This document shows, one piece after another, positions 18,001-27,317 of a stretch of 34,815 bases of DNA. A program made the translations under genes and the position numbers. The DNA comes from a bacterium BMS3Abin04 (GTDB lineage: Bacteria > Bacteroidota > Ignavibacteria > Ignavibacteriales > Melioribacteraceae). The DNA lies in NCBI GenBank assembly GCA_002898175.1, contig BDSW01000041.1, positions 1 through 34,815 on the forward strand. The letters run 5' to 3'. The notes beneath the pieces were generated by a model. It did not search any database. It had not been told where the DNA came from and saw only the letters and a list, made by a program, of their open reading frames with translations. Numbering within the stretch: the first letter of the stretch is position 1; each line of letters opens with the position of its first letter.

Positions 18001-18882
18001 ACTATCTTCATCATTATTCATAGCAACTTTGACAATTACATTATTTTTCCCGGGTTTCACATTACCTATTGAAGTGCTTATATAAATCGAATCCCCGGCA
18101 GCCAAGCTGTTAAAATTTTCTTCTTTTAAAAGTTCGCCGCCCTGACCAATTTCATCTAAATTTAAGTCATAATAAATTTTAACCGTAAACATATCCGAAG
18201 GCAAAATTCCTAAATTTTTAATTTTCGCCTCAATCAAAACGCTATCTCCGGCAACCGGAAAGATTGGAAATATTTTCACATCTTCTACTGCAATATCCAA
18301 CTTCTTAGGCGATACGGAATTTTTAAATCCTGGAGTTCCGTTCTGAACCAAAGAATTTTTCCAGTTAGTATTCCCGTTATTTTTGTTTAAAATTATTTTT
18401 TCGTCCGAAATACCGGCTCCATTATTTGCTGAATATGTATAAACAGCGATTGTGTCTCGGTTTGAATTGATCAACCTTATTGTTCTATTACCGGAATTTG
18501 ACATACCCGAACTGCCAAAAGCATTATCGTTAATCTTTAGAACCAGAGCCGACGAAGGAATAATGTCTTTGTAAATTCCCGCTCCAAAATCATAGTCGCC
18601 TTCAAATATCACGGCAAATTGACCGGAGTTAAGAATAGTCCCGTTGTCTAACTCAATAACTGAATCCGGTGAAGATGTTTGATACTTTATGGTAAAACCG
18701 GATAAGTCTACCGGACTATTAGTTAAAGGGTTGTAAATTTCGATAAATTCACTATTAGATGCCGCGGGTCTAAACATTACTTCGCTTAAAATTAAATTTG
18801 CATCTGTTTGGGCACTTGAACTGTGTAAAGGAAAAGATAATGCTGAAATGATTAATATTATGAATTTACTTTTATTATTCAT
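15028..18882 (-). CDS. Large secreted/surface protein with repeated lamin-tail domains, CARDB-like domains and C-terminal FlgD-Ig-like domain
   Basis: 1284 aa with signal peptide; five INEIMYxPxxxxxEWIELxN blocks (lamin-tail), three xPxFPxxxDxVxIxxxIxNxG CARDB-like blocks, C-terminal FVPNPFSPDNDGFEDFCLINYNL...FDSKGRLVRTL. Confidence 0.88.
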   Translation of the reverse strand: MNNKSKFIILIISALSFPLHSSSAQTDANLILSEVMFRPAASNSEFIEIYNPLTNSPVDLSGFTIKYQTSSPDSVIELDNGTILNSGQFAVIFEGDYDFGAGIYKDIIPSSALVLKINDNAFGSSGMSNSGNRTIRLINSNRDTIAVYTYSANNGAGISDEKIILNKNNGNTNWKNSLVQNGTPGFKNSVSPKKLDIAVEDVKIFPIFPVAGDSVLIEAKIKNLGILPSDMFTVKIYYDLNLDEIGQGGELLKEENFNSLAAGDSIYISTSIGNVKPGKNNVIVKVAMNNDEDSSNDELIKSFTAANSLINFNDVVINEIMYKPSAEEPEWIELFNRSDSSINLKNWKLTDNTSLSLISEDNLILGSNEYLVLSDNELISNFYQIPSQIKVINLPSLNNNGDVIIIKDSVDRIIDSVKYLPVWGGNNGTSLERISAWQTSNEKENWKSSLSKFKATPGYINSVTQKEYDLAAEDIEFSPQFPFVNDTVAVSAVINNIGKLAATFSIKLSEDTNPDSTFVRLIETSEDLTLPPGDSLLYNFNYTIKKINNKKTFEILISSGEDQDTSNNSFVKSIEPGFPPKSVVINEVMYDPVNGEPEWIEFYNNTAKKINLSGWSIKDVFTTPVSKKINESAEILPGSFFVITKSLSILNYHRIIPAPLLKLNFANLNNDVDGVVLVDDRGITIDSMLYDNSVNGQKGSSLERINSVESSTEIYNWKPSVDIELSTPGRINSVTSKNYDLTFGNIHVVPRFPLPDEEVSISVIVKNDGLKNADNFNVNFYYGTDYPNTTLEKINGLSLLPGDSLKVTTHNTFLIQDTIVVAAQITWQNDEDTLNNFLKKEIASGYARRTILINEIMYNPKAGSPEWVECVNNLDQTVNLKDWQISDLLSKPTRDLITFNDNFIKPGEYFIITTDTALISFPKDVKLFQSSFGKLGNTEDGVMIFDFRGAVIDSVKYNSNWGGSSGVSLERLSLSNMSNDSLNWSSSLDSNGSTPGKTNSIVNAEAYNFNNLIINEIMYDPNKDNSEFIELYNISNNDIELGGWKFTNNSGLLLPLTSGSKTLKPKEYFLVAADSSVFNNYAWLNQSANITITAKNSLALTNQSGFIKISDIYGNLIDSVFYNSDWNNGNILDTKNRSLERINPGINSNDADNWSTSVARSGGTPLRSNSIFVGNVTSNSSLSFVPNPFSPDNDGFEDFCLINYNLTQPVAQIRIRIFDSKGRLVRTLINNDPSGAKGTIIFNGLNDNGNPLRIGIYIVLLEAVNNSSGIVESLKGAVVVARKL

Positions 18883-19061
18883 AAATCTTATGTAAATAAA
18901 ACATTAAGAAAATCTTTATCCTAATTTAAATATTTTATTTAAAATAATAAACCGTTTTTTTTAAATTCAAAAAAATTTACAATTATAATAAATGTTTTAG
19001 TAAAAGTATTTTTATAGATTAAACGTTATTTTTGTATTTTTTAGACTCTTGCACAAATTAT

Positions 19062-20414
19062 ATGGTACTAACTATGCAGCAACCTGAAGTAAGCGTCGGC
19101 ATTCTATCCGATAAAGAGATTAAAATAGTTTTCTACGGTAATTTTATAACCTCCGACACTTACCAATATTTTAACGGGAAATACACGGCTTATATTGAAA
19201 ACGATAAAATAATACTTGATAACGGGAAAGATAAAACCAAACTTGATAATAATACTATCCTGGTGCCTGATGATTTTGAATCCAATTCATTTGTTTTGCG
19301 TGATGTAATAATCGGTAAACGATTTCATTGGGAAAAAAAAGAAAATCAGAGGTTCCTTGGTTCGTTAAAATTTATAATAGATAAAGGATTATTGACTACG
19401 GTTAATATACTGCCGGTTGAGCATTATCTTACCAGCGTAATTTCTTCTGAAATGAGTGCAACAAGTCCGCCGGAACTTCTAAAAGCTCATGCAATTATAT
19501 CAAGAAGCTGGTTATTGGCTCAAATTGAAAAAAGCGAACAATTTAAGGCAAAAGACGCTGCTTACAAATCCGAAATACTAAGTGAAACTGAACTTATTAA
19601 GTGGTATGATAGAGAAGATCATACACTTTACGATGTTTGCGCCGATGACCATTGCCAAAGATATCAAGGAATTACAAAACTTACGGCGCACAATGCACAA
19701 GATGCAATTAAGGACACGGTAGGTTTGGTTCTAATGTACAATAACAAACTTTGTGATACCAGGTTTTCAAAATCTTGCGGCGGAATTTCGGAAGCATTCG
19801 AAAATGTTTGGGAACCGGAACCCAAACCGTACTTAACGAAAATAATTGACTATAAATTTGAACCGGACGGTTACGACCTTGATTTGAAAAAGGAAACCGC
19901 TGCCGAGAAATGGATACGGAATTCACCTCCCGCATTTTGTAATACGACCGATAGAAAAATTCTTTCTACGGTTTTGCTGGAATATGACCAAGAAACAACA
20001 GATTTTTATAGATGGAAGGTAGAATACACACAAAATGAAATAGCTGAGCTGATAAATACCAAAAGTGATTTTGACTTTGGTAATATTATCGATTTAATTC
20101 CCATTGAAAGAGGTGAGTCGGGTAGAATAATAAAACTCAAAATCATCGGTTCGGATAAAACTCTAACTGTAGGTAAAGAATTGTACGTCAGAAAAATTCT
20201 ATCCGATACACATTTGTATAGCTCTGCATTTGTTGTAGATAGAGAAAATATTGTAGATGGAATTCCGCAAAGATTTATTTTAACCGGTGCCGGATGGGGG
20301 CATGGTGTTGGGCTTTGCCAAATTGGAGCCGCAGTAATGAGTGAAATGGGTTATAAATTTGACGAAATTTTACTTCATTATTTTAAAAGCGCTAATATCA
20401 AAAAGATATATTGA
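19062..20414 (+). CDS. SpoIID/LytB domain-containing protein
   Basis: SVISSEMSATSPPELLKAHAIISRSWLL...DTRFSKSCGGISEAFENVW...GAGWGHGVGLCQIGAAVMSEMGYKFDEILLHYF. ORF track opens at TTG 19032; ATG 19062 or 19074 is a likelier start. Confidence 0.92.
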   Translation: MVLTMQQPEVSVGILSDKEIKIVFYGNFITSDTYQYFNGKYTAYIENDKIILDNGKDKTKLDNNTILVPDDFESNSFVLRDVIIGKRFHWEKKENQRFLGSLKFIIDKGLLTTVNILPVEHYLTSVISSEMSATSPPELLKAHAIISRSWLLAQIEKSEQFKAKDAAYKSEILSETELIKWYDREDHTLYDVCADDHCQRYQGITKLTAHNAQDAIKDTVGLVLMYNNKLCDTRFSKSCGGISEAFENVWEPEPKPYLTKIIDYKFEPDGYDLDLKKETAAEKWIRNSPPAFCNTTDRKILSTVLLEYDQETTDFYRWKVEYTQNEIAELINTKSDFDFGNIIDLIPIERGESGRIIKLKIIGSDKTLTVGKELYVRKILSDTHLYSSAFVVDRENIVDGIPQRFILTGAGWGHGVGLCQIGAAVMSEMGYKFDEILLHYFKSANIKKIY

Positions 20415-21520
20415 TGAAAGTTCTTTATACATGCCTTTCGCTTAGCTGGGGAGGAATGGAAATGTACACAATTACGTCCGCCCGGCAATTGATGAACAAA
20501 AACATATCCGTAAATCTTCTTTGTTATCCAAATTCTAAAATTTTCCGTGAAGCTAAAGAAATAGGAGTTCCGGTTATTAATTACGGAGCAAAAGGATATT
20601 TCAATCCCGTTGAAACGATAAAACTTTCCAGGATAATTAAATTCGGGAATTATAATTTAGTCCACACACATGCATCAAAAGATCTTTGGCACTTAGTGCC
20701 TGCTTTAAAATTTGCAAACTCTCAAATACCTCTTTTTTTAACAAAACATGTCGGTTCGTTCATTTCAAAAAAAGACTTTTTACACAAACTATTATATAAG
20801 CGAGTAACTACGGCATTTGCAATAAGTACAATAATAAAAAACAACCTTTTGGAAACGACTCCATTGACAGAAGAAAAAATAGAGATTCTTTATGATGGAA
20901 TAGATACGGAAATATTTTCACCTCAAAAAGCAAAAAGAGTAAGAGAAGAATTTGGTATTGATAACAATAAAATTGTAATAGGAATGATGGCACGTTTTAC
21001 TTGGGGCAAAGGTCACGAGGAATTTCTTTATGCTGCAAAAAATTTAATTAAAAAACATGCGAACTTAATCTTTCTTTTAGTAGGCGAAGCCAGTCGAGGA
21101 GAAAAAGATTATTTTAATAAAATTAAAAACTTAGTGAAAGAATACAAACTCGAAAAGCATGTAATTTTTACGGGATTTAGAAAAGATACGGTTGACGTAT
21201 TAGATGCAATGGATGTTTTTGCTTTCCCTTCACATTCCGAAGCTTTTGGAATAGCTTTAGTTGAAGCTATGTCAATGGCTAAACCCAATGTTAGTTCAAA
21301 TGCTAATGGAATTCTTGATATTGTTATTAACGAGAAAACCGGTCTATTATTCCAGAATAAAAACGGGGATGATTTAGCCGAGAAATTAGAAATTTTAATC
21401 AATTCACCTGGTAAACGCACCGAACTAGGAAAAAATGCACGTACACGAGCGATTAAACATTTTGATATTAAAATTCTGATTAATCGAACAATAAAAATTT
21501 ATCAAAGGCATATAAGTTAA
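20414..21520 (+). CDS. Glycosyltransferase family 4 protein
   Basis: MKVLYTCLSLSWGGMEMYTITSARQL...VIGMMARFTWGKGHEEFLYAAKNL...FAFPSHSEAFGIALVEAMSMAKPNVSSNANGILDIV. ATG overlaps the previous stop (TGATG). Confidence 0.93.
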   Translation: MKVLYTCLSLSWGGMEMYTITSARQLMNKNISVNLLCYPNSKIFREAKEIGVPVINYGAKGYFNPVETIKLSRIIKFGNYNLVHTHASKDLWHLVPALKFANSQIPLFLTKHVGSFISKKDFLHKLLYKRVTTAFAISTIIKNNLLETTPLTEEKIEILYDGIDTEIFSPQKAKRVREEFGIDNNKIVIGMMARFTWGKGHEEFLYAAKNLIKKHANLIFLLVGEASRGEKDYFNKIKNLVKEYKLEKHVIFTGFRKDTVDVLDAMDVFAFPSHSEAFGIALVEAMSMAKPNVSSNANGILDIVINEKTGLLFQNKNGDDLAEKLEILINSPGKRTELGKNARTRAIKHFDIKILINRTIKIYQRHIS

Positions 21521-21710
21521 ATTAATTTTAAAAAAATCAAGCCTTATTTATCAATTTTTATTTATCTTTATTTATCAATTTTTGTTATACAAAAATTATC
21601 CCTCCTCCATCGAATGAAAGAATAATTTGGTACGTAAAACAAAAAACAATTTATTAATAGTGAAATACATTGAAAAATTTACTAAATCATTTTTTTTTAA
21701 CTAAATACCA

Positions 21711-21717
21711 AAAGGAG
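21711..21717 (+). promoter_or_regulatory. Ribosome binding site for the TonB-dependent receptor
   Basis: AAAGGAG ends 5 nt before ATG at 21723. Confidence 0.7.
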
Positions 21718-21722
21718 TACAT

Positions 21723-24700
21723 ATGAAGAAAAAAAATTCTGCATTTATTTTTATTATTCTACTTTTCAGTGGAGTAATTTCGACTTTACTTGCACAAGGT
21801 GTTACAACGGGTTCTATCAATGGTATTGTAACGGACGCCGAGGGAAACCCGCTCCCCGGTGCAAACATAATTGCCGTTCATATACCCAGCGGAACACAGT
21901 ACGGAACTTCTTCAAGAACAAGCGGTTTGTATAACTTACCGAATATGAAAATTGGAGGACCCTACGAAATTACCATTTCCTATGTTGGATATAATAAGCA
22001 AAAAGAGACTAATATTTTTCTTAGTATAGGCGAGAAGCTGCGACTTGATTTTAAGCTTGCAAGTAAGTCGGTAAAACTTGGCGAAATTACCGTTTCGGCA
22101 GAAAAAAATGCCGTATTGAACAGCAACAGAACCGGGGCAGAAACATTTATAAGTCCTAAACAAGTACAAGAACTTCCGTCTATTAAAAGAAGTACTAGAG
22201 ATTTAACAAGACTGGACCCAAGAAGTGACGGTAACTTTAGCTTTGCCGGGAAAAACTGGTTATACAATAATATTTCACTTGACGGTTCATATTTTAATAA
22301 CCCTTTCGGTCTTGATGATCCCGCTCCGGGCGGACAAGCAAACGCCGAACCTGTCCCTTACGATGCAGTTGAACAGGTGCAAGTTTCCATTGCTCCCTAT
22401 GATGTTCGAGAAGGCGGATTTACAGGAGCCGGAATAAATACTGTTACCAAAAGCGGAACCAACCGGCTAAAAGCCACCGCCTACAACTTTATGAGAAATG
22501 AAAGCTTGATAGGAAATAAAGTTGCAGGGAAAGATGTAATTGCTAATCCCGACCTTTCTTTTAATCAATCGGGTATTGCAGTCGGCGGACCGATTATAAA
22601 AGATAAACTCTTCTTCTTCATCAACGGAGAAATTGTAAGAAGAGATGACCCGGGAACTAATTTCCTTGCCAGTAATAACGGTCAATCTAAATTCGGCATT
22701 TCAAGAGTGCGTGCCTCTGTAATGGATTCGATCAGACAAAGAATGAAAAACGTTTACGGCTACGATACCGGCCCTTATCAAGGATATGTACATTCGACCA
22801 ATAACGAAAAGTTATTGATTAAGCTTGATTGGAATATAAACGAGAACAACAACTTAACTTTTAGATTTAACCGTTTGGATGCACGAAGAGGATTACCTCC
22901 TTACCCGTTTGTTCTCAGCCCAAATGGAACAGGCCGCGGGCCTAACGAAAACAGCTTGCCTTTCCAAAATTCCGGCTATCGTATAAACAACAGACTTAAC
23001 TCTTTCGCATTGGAACTTAACAGCAGGGCAAAAACGTTTTCCAACAGATTTTTTGCCAGCTATAACCGTTTCCGCGATTACAGAGATCCGTTTAGCAGAC
23101 CTTTCCCGACAATAGATATTGCAGAAAACGGTATAACATATACCACGCTGGGTGAGGAACCGTTTTCGGATCATAATATCTTGGATCAAGACGTTCTGCA
23201 GTTTACCGATAACTTTAGTTATTATTACGGAAAACATGTGTTTACAGTTGGAACAACATTCGACTATTTCCATTTCTTTAATTCATTTAACATTTTTAGA
23301 AATGGTGTATTCTTTTTACCTTACTTCGTTGATTTCCAAGGCGACGGTATACCTGAAGGAAGTACATTCTTTTCACTAAAAGATTTCTTTGATCAGACAG
23401 ACCCGAATAACCCGAACGGACCGATTAAGTTTAATCAAATGGTTGGTAAAGGTTTGTACAAAGGTGAATTTATTAATGTTGGGCAATTGGCATTTTATGC
23501 ACAAGATGAATTCTTAGCAACAGAAAGACTAAGCCTTACTGCCGGTTTAAGGGTTGATATACCAATGTATTTTACAGATCCGGTAGATAATCCTTTCTCA
23601 AGATCATTAACATTGTTGGATGAAAACGACAACCCGGAAAAAGTAGACCAGAGCAAACTTGCCGGAGCTACTCCCTTGTTCTCACCTCGAATCGGTTTTA
23701 ATTTAGACTTAACAGGCGATAGATCGACTCAATTAAGAGGCGGGACCGGGATTTTTACCGGTAGAGTTCCTTTTGTTTGGATAGGAAACGTTATTTCCAA
23801 CCCGGGCGCTAATCCTAATCTTTACCCTGCCGCACCGCCGATATTAACAAAAGATAACTCAACTCTCGAACAGTCGTTTGATTTAAACGCTATGGTTAGT
23901 GATTTTAAGTGGCCTCAGGTTTGGACTACAAACTTGGCGATTGATCATAAACTTCCCGGTGGTATTTTAGGTACTTTGGAAGTAATTTACGGTAAGGATA
24001 TAAATTCAATTTATGTTAGAAACGCCGACTTACAAAAACCGCAAAGATTCTTACCCATTGATCACAGACCGTATTATACGGATGCTACGGGAAATCATGA
24101 ATTAAACCCCGACGGCGGAGCGGGAGCTTATATTATTGATAATTCGAATGAGGGTTATAATTACAACATAACCGCACAATTACGTAAAAGATTCGATTCG
24201 GGACTATATACAACTTTGGCTTACAGCTATACAAAAGCTAAAAACTTAATGAAGTCTACTGAAATAGCAAGCGTTCTTTGGTCGGAGAACCCCGTTAAAG
24301 GCGACCCGAACAAACCCCAACTAAGTAATTCGGAATTCGGTCAAACACACCGCATTATAGGCGGAGCAACATACAGAAAAGAATGGAACGAAACATTCGC
24401 CACAAGTTTCGGTTTATTTATGGAAATCGGCGAGGGCAACAGATTTGCCGGCGCAGGCGGAAATAAGTATTCGTTCACTTACGCAGGTGATGTTAACGGC
24501 GACGGAAGCGGCGGAAACGATTTGGTTTATATTCCAAGAAATCAGAATGAAATCTTTTTTGATTCATATACAGATGCAACCGGGAAAACCGTTACACCGC
24601 AAGACCAATGGAATATATTTAACCAATTCATTACACAGGATGATTACTTAAGTTCTCATCGCGGTCAAATTGCAGACAGGTTCGGTGCGGTTAATCCTTG

Positions 24701-25019
24701 GTATTTTAATATAGATTTAAGAATCCTGCAAGACTTCTCTTTTATGCTCGGAAGCCAAAAACACACTTTCCAATTAAGTGTTGATATATTAAATGTTCCT
24801 AATTTATTAAACTCTAATTGGGGAGTTAGAAAAGTTGCAAGTTCCTCCGCCACTTCACCTTTGGAATTAGTAAGATTTGACGACGATCCCAACAACAATA
24901 TTCCCGATGGAGCGCCGGTATTTAATTACAAAGGCGGAGCTCAGGAAACTTATATAAACGATCCAAGCTTGCTTTCTCGTTGGCAAATGCAGGTAGGCTT
25001 GCGTTATATCTTTAACTAA
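21723..25019 (+). CDS. TonB-dependent receptor with N-terminal carboxypeptidase-regulatory-like domain (Oar-like)
   Basis: 1098 aa; GSINGIVTDAEGNPLPGANIIAVHIPSGTQYGTSSRTSGLYNLPNMKIGGPYEITISYVGY, plug DLTRLDPRSDGNFSFAGKNWLYNNISLDG, barrel ending QMQVGLRYIFN. Confidence 0.93.
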   Translation: MKKKNSAFIFIILLFSGVISTLLAQGVTTGSINGIVTDAEGNPLPGANIIAVHIPSGTQYGTSSRTSGLYNLPNMKIGGPYEITISYVGYNKQKETNIFLSIGEKLRLDFKLASKSVKLGEITVSAEKNAVLNSNRTGAETFISPKQVQELPSIKRSTRDLTRLDPRSDGNFSFAGKNWLYNNISLDGSYFNNPFGLDDPAPGGQANAEPVPYDAVEQVQVSIAPYDVREGGFTGAGINTVTKSGTNRLKATAYNFMRNESLIGNKVAGKDVIANPDLSFNQSGIAVGGPIIKDKLFFFINGEIVRRDDPGTNFLASNNGQSKFGISRVRASVMDSIRQRMKNVYGYDTGPYQGYVHSTNNEKLLIKLDWNINENNNLTFRFNRLDARRGLPPYPFVLSPNGTGRGPNENSLPFQNSGYRINNRLNSFALELNSRAKTFSNRFFASYNRFRDYRDPFSRPFPTIDIAENGITYTTLGEEPFSDHNILDQDVLQFTDNFSYYYGKHVFTVGTTFDYFHFFNSFNIFRNGVFFLPYFVDFQGDGIPEGSTFFSLKDFFDQTDPNNPNGPIKFNQMVGKGLYKGEFINVGQLAFYAQDEFLATERLSLTAGLRVDIPMYFTDPVDNPFSRSLTLLDENDNPEKVDQSKLAGATPLFSPRIGFNLDLTGDRSTQLRGGTGIFTGRVPFVWIGNVISNPGANPNLYPAAPPILTKDNSTLEQSFDLNAMVSDFKWPQVWTTNLAIDHKLPGGILGTLEVIYGKDINSIYVRNADLQKPQRFLPIDHRPYYTDATGNHELNPDGGAGAYIIDNSNEGYNYNITAQLRKRFDSGLYTTLAYSYTKAKNLMKSTEIASVLWSENPVKGDPNKPQLSNSEFGQTHRIIGGATYRKEWNETFATSFGLFMEIGEGNRFAGAGGNKYSFTYAGDVNGDGSGGNDLVYIPRNQNEIFFDSYTDATGKTVTPQDQWNIFNQFITQDDYLSSHRGQIADRFGAVNPWYFNIDLRILQDFSFMLGSQKHTFQLSVDILNVPNLLNSNWGVRKVASSSATSPLELVRFDDDPNNNIPDGAPVFNYKGGAQETYINDPSLLSRWQMQVGLRYIFN

Positions 25020-25039
25020 AATTTCTTATTTATTATTCC

Positions 25040-25072
25040 ATAAACCAAGTTCCTACATGGAACTTGGTTTAT
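25040..25072 (+). terminator. Rho-independent-type terminator hairpin
   Basis: Perfect 14-bp stem ataaaccaagttcc / ggaacttggtttat with 5-nt loop just after the receptor stop. Confidence 0.85.
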
Positions 25073-25180
25073 ATTATTCATCCTTTCTCAAGCTAATCTA
25101 CTTCTTTTTTGTTATTTTTAACCGGAACATTAATTTCTTAAGAATCGTATTAAGGTTAGAAATATGCAAGGTTTATTTAT

Positions 25181-27277
25181 ATGGTATTTTTAAATCCGGC
25201 TGTATTATTAGGATTAATAGCCGCAGTTATTCCAATTTTAATACATCTGTTTAATTTAAGGAAATTAAAAAAAGTTGAATTCAGCACGCTTCTTTTTCTA
25301 AAAGAACTGCAAAAATCTAAAATCCGGAAAATTAAAGTTAAGCAATGGCTTCTGCTTGCTTTAAGAGTTTTAATAATTGTCTTCCTCGTAGCAGCTTTTG
25401 CAAGACCAACAATAAAACATTTTTCACTCGGCAGTGCCTCTTCAACCGCAAAAACAACTGCCGTAATAATTCTTGATAATTCATACAGTATGAGCGTTAT
25501 TAACGAAAAAGGTTCATACTTAAACCAGGCTAAAAAAAACGCAAAGGAATTAATAGAAAATATGCAGAACGGTGATGAAGCAGCTGTAATTCTCACATCG
25601 TACCCGAAATCCGGTGAACAGACACTCACTTCCCAAAAACCTAAATTGATAAACAAAATTAACGAAACCAAAATATCATATATAAGCCATCCGTTAACCG
25701 ATGCATTAAATGAAGCATCAGCAATAATTAATAACTCGCAGAATTTTAATAAGGAAGTTTACATCCTCTCGGACTTTCAAAAATTTAATTTCCCCGAGAA
25801 AATTGATACGACAGAAATGGGAAAATCTTTGTTCGATAAAAACACAAGAGTTTATACCTTCGCATTTAACGGGAAAGATGTACAAAATCTTACAAATAAA
25901 AACCTTACTGTTAACAATCAAATTTATGAAATTAATAAGCCCATTAGTTTCACTTCAACCATAAGAAATAATTCTAAACAAATCGTACGCAACTCAATCT
26001 TATCTTTGTTTATAAATGGTAAAAGGAAAGCCCAGGCAAGCATAAATCTTAATCCGAACGAAACAAAACAAGTGAATTTTGAAACCACATTAAAAGAATC
26101 CGGATTTCTTGAAATTATTTCGGAAACCGAAGAAGACGATATTTTACAAGACAATAAATACTTCGCCGGTATTTACGTCCCCAAGCAAATTTCCGTACTT
26201 GTTGCGGCAGATAATCCCGGTGATACCGAATATGTTAACACAGCATTGAGTAATAATCTATCTGATTATATTAAATTAAAAAGTATAAAGCTCACACAGA
26301 TAAATGCTTTTAATCTTAAACAATTCGATGTTGTAATAATTATAGGCTTTAAATTATTGAATAATTACGATAGAATTAGAAACTTTGTAAACGGCGGCGG
26401 AAATTTAATTTTAATGCCCGGGAGTAACTCAACATTACTGCAGTTTAATAATCTCTGCAAAGCAATCGGACTCCCCTCCGCATCTGCCGAAGTACAAATT
26501 AATCACGGTTCGCAGCAGCCGATGCTTTTTGATAAAGTCAACTTTAAGCATCCGGTCTTTTCCAACATTTTTCAAAAAGGCTCCAAACCCCAATTGGATT
26601 CACCGGAGATTTATCATTTCTTTAAGACAGAACCTTCGGGAAAAGGGAAAACTATTATCTCTTTAATTGATAAAAGCTCTTTCCTAAGCGAGTTTCAAAT
26701 AAAATCGGGAAAGGTAATGCTGTTCAATGCTGCGCCGGTGTTGAGCTGGAGCAACTTCCCTATCAAAGGAATATTTGCTCCGTTAATGAATAAATTAATT
26801 TTCTACTTAACATCCAAAAACAGAACTGCAAAAAGTGTAATTGCCGGGAATAAAATTGATGTTAATCTCAGTAAAGTAATTCTTCCTCAAATTAAAGTTG
26901 TGCGTCCCGGTAAACAAATGGAATTCCTTGATATTGATCTTGAGGAACGGAAAAAGTTTTTGGATTATGATAGAACAGATTTGGTAGGAACTTACAAGTT
27001 CTTTTCAGGCGATAAATTAATTGATTATGCCGATGTAAATATCAATCCGGACGAATCCGTTCTTAATTATCTAAACAGTAAAGATTTTGAAAAGTATATA
27101 AATAAATTACATTTCCGCGACAGAATTATTAGTTTAAATACGAATGAAGATTTCAGAAGTAAAATTTACCAATCCAGATTCGGCACGGAGCTGTGGAAAT
27201 ATTTTATTATACTTGCTTTCATTTTAGCAATTATAGAAATGATGGTTTCTAAAAGCTCCAAGAAAGATATGGATTAA
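25181..27277 (+). CDS. BatA-type membrane protein with VWA domain
   Basis: 698 aa; N-terminal FLNPAVLLGLIAAVIPILIHLFNLRKLKKVEFSTLLFLKELQKSKIRKIKVKQWLLLALRVLII (BatA-like), MIDAS LDNSYSMS, C-terminal TM helix. Confidence 0.9.
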   Translation: MVFLNPAVLLGLIAAVIPILIHLFNLRKLKKVEFSTLLFLKELQKSKIRKIKVKQWLLLALRVLIIVFLVAAFARPTIKHFSLGSASSTAKTTAVIILDNSYSMSVINEKGSYLNQAKKNAKELIENMQNGDEAAVILTSYPKSGEQTLTSQKPKLINKINETKISYISHPLTDALNEASAIINNSQNFNKEVYILSDFQKFNFPEKIDTTEMGKSLFDKNTRVYTFAFNGKDVQNLTNKNLTVNNQIYEINKPISFTSTIRNNSKQIVRNSILSLFINGKRKAQASINLNPNETKQVNFETTLKESGFLEIISETEEDDILQDNKYFAGIYVPKQISVLVAADNPGDTEYVNTALSNNLSDYIKLKSIKLTQINAFNLKQFDVVIIIGFKLLNNYDRIRNFVNGGGNLILMPGSNSTLLQFNNLCKAIGLPSASAEVQINHGSQQPMLFDKVNFKHPVFSNIFQKGSKPQLDSPEIYHFFKTEPSGKGKTIISLIDKSSFLSEFQIKSGKVMLFNAAPVLSWSNFPIKGIFAPLMNKLIFYLTSKNRTAKSVIAGNKIDVNLSKVILPQIKVVRPGKQMEFLDIDLEERKKFLDYDRTDLVGTYKFFSGDKLIDYADVNINPDESVLNYLNSKDFEKYINKLHFRDRIISLNTNEDFRSKIYQSRFGTELWKYFIILAFILAIIEMMVSKSSKKDMD

Positions 27278-27317
27278 ACAACGGAATAATAATTTTTAAC
27301 AACTATATTTTTAAGTA

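Noticed and set aside
15305-18085. Plus-strand ORFs inside the lamin-tail protein gene
   Set aside because: Their regular spacing mirrors the repeated domains of the real minus-strand gene; shadow ORFs.
19032-19061. TTG start of the SpoIID ORF at 19032
   Set aside because: The first residues (MYFLDSCTNY) look like upstream read-through; ATG at 19062 or 19074 is more plausible.
20690-20710. tttggcacttagtgcctgc as a possible sigma-54 -24/-12 promoter
   Set aside because: Lies inside the glycosyltransferase gene and the -12 GC element spacing does not fit TGGCAC-N5-TTGC.
21936-24898. Minus- and plus-strand ORFs within the TonB-dependent receptor
   Set aside because: Overlap an intact 1098-aa gene with strong homology signatures.
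25177-26154. Minus-strand ORFs (164, 67 and 76 aa) opposite the BatA-like gene
   Set aside because: Antisense shadow ORFs without family resemblance.
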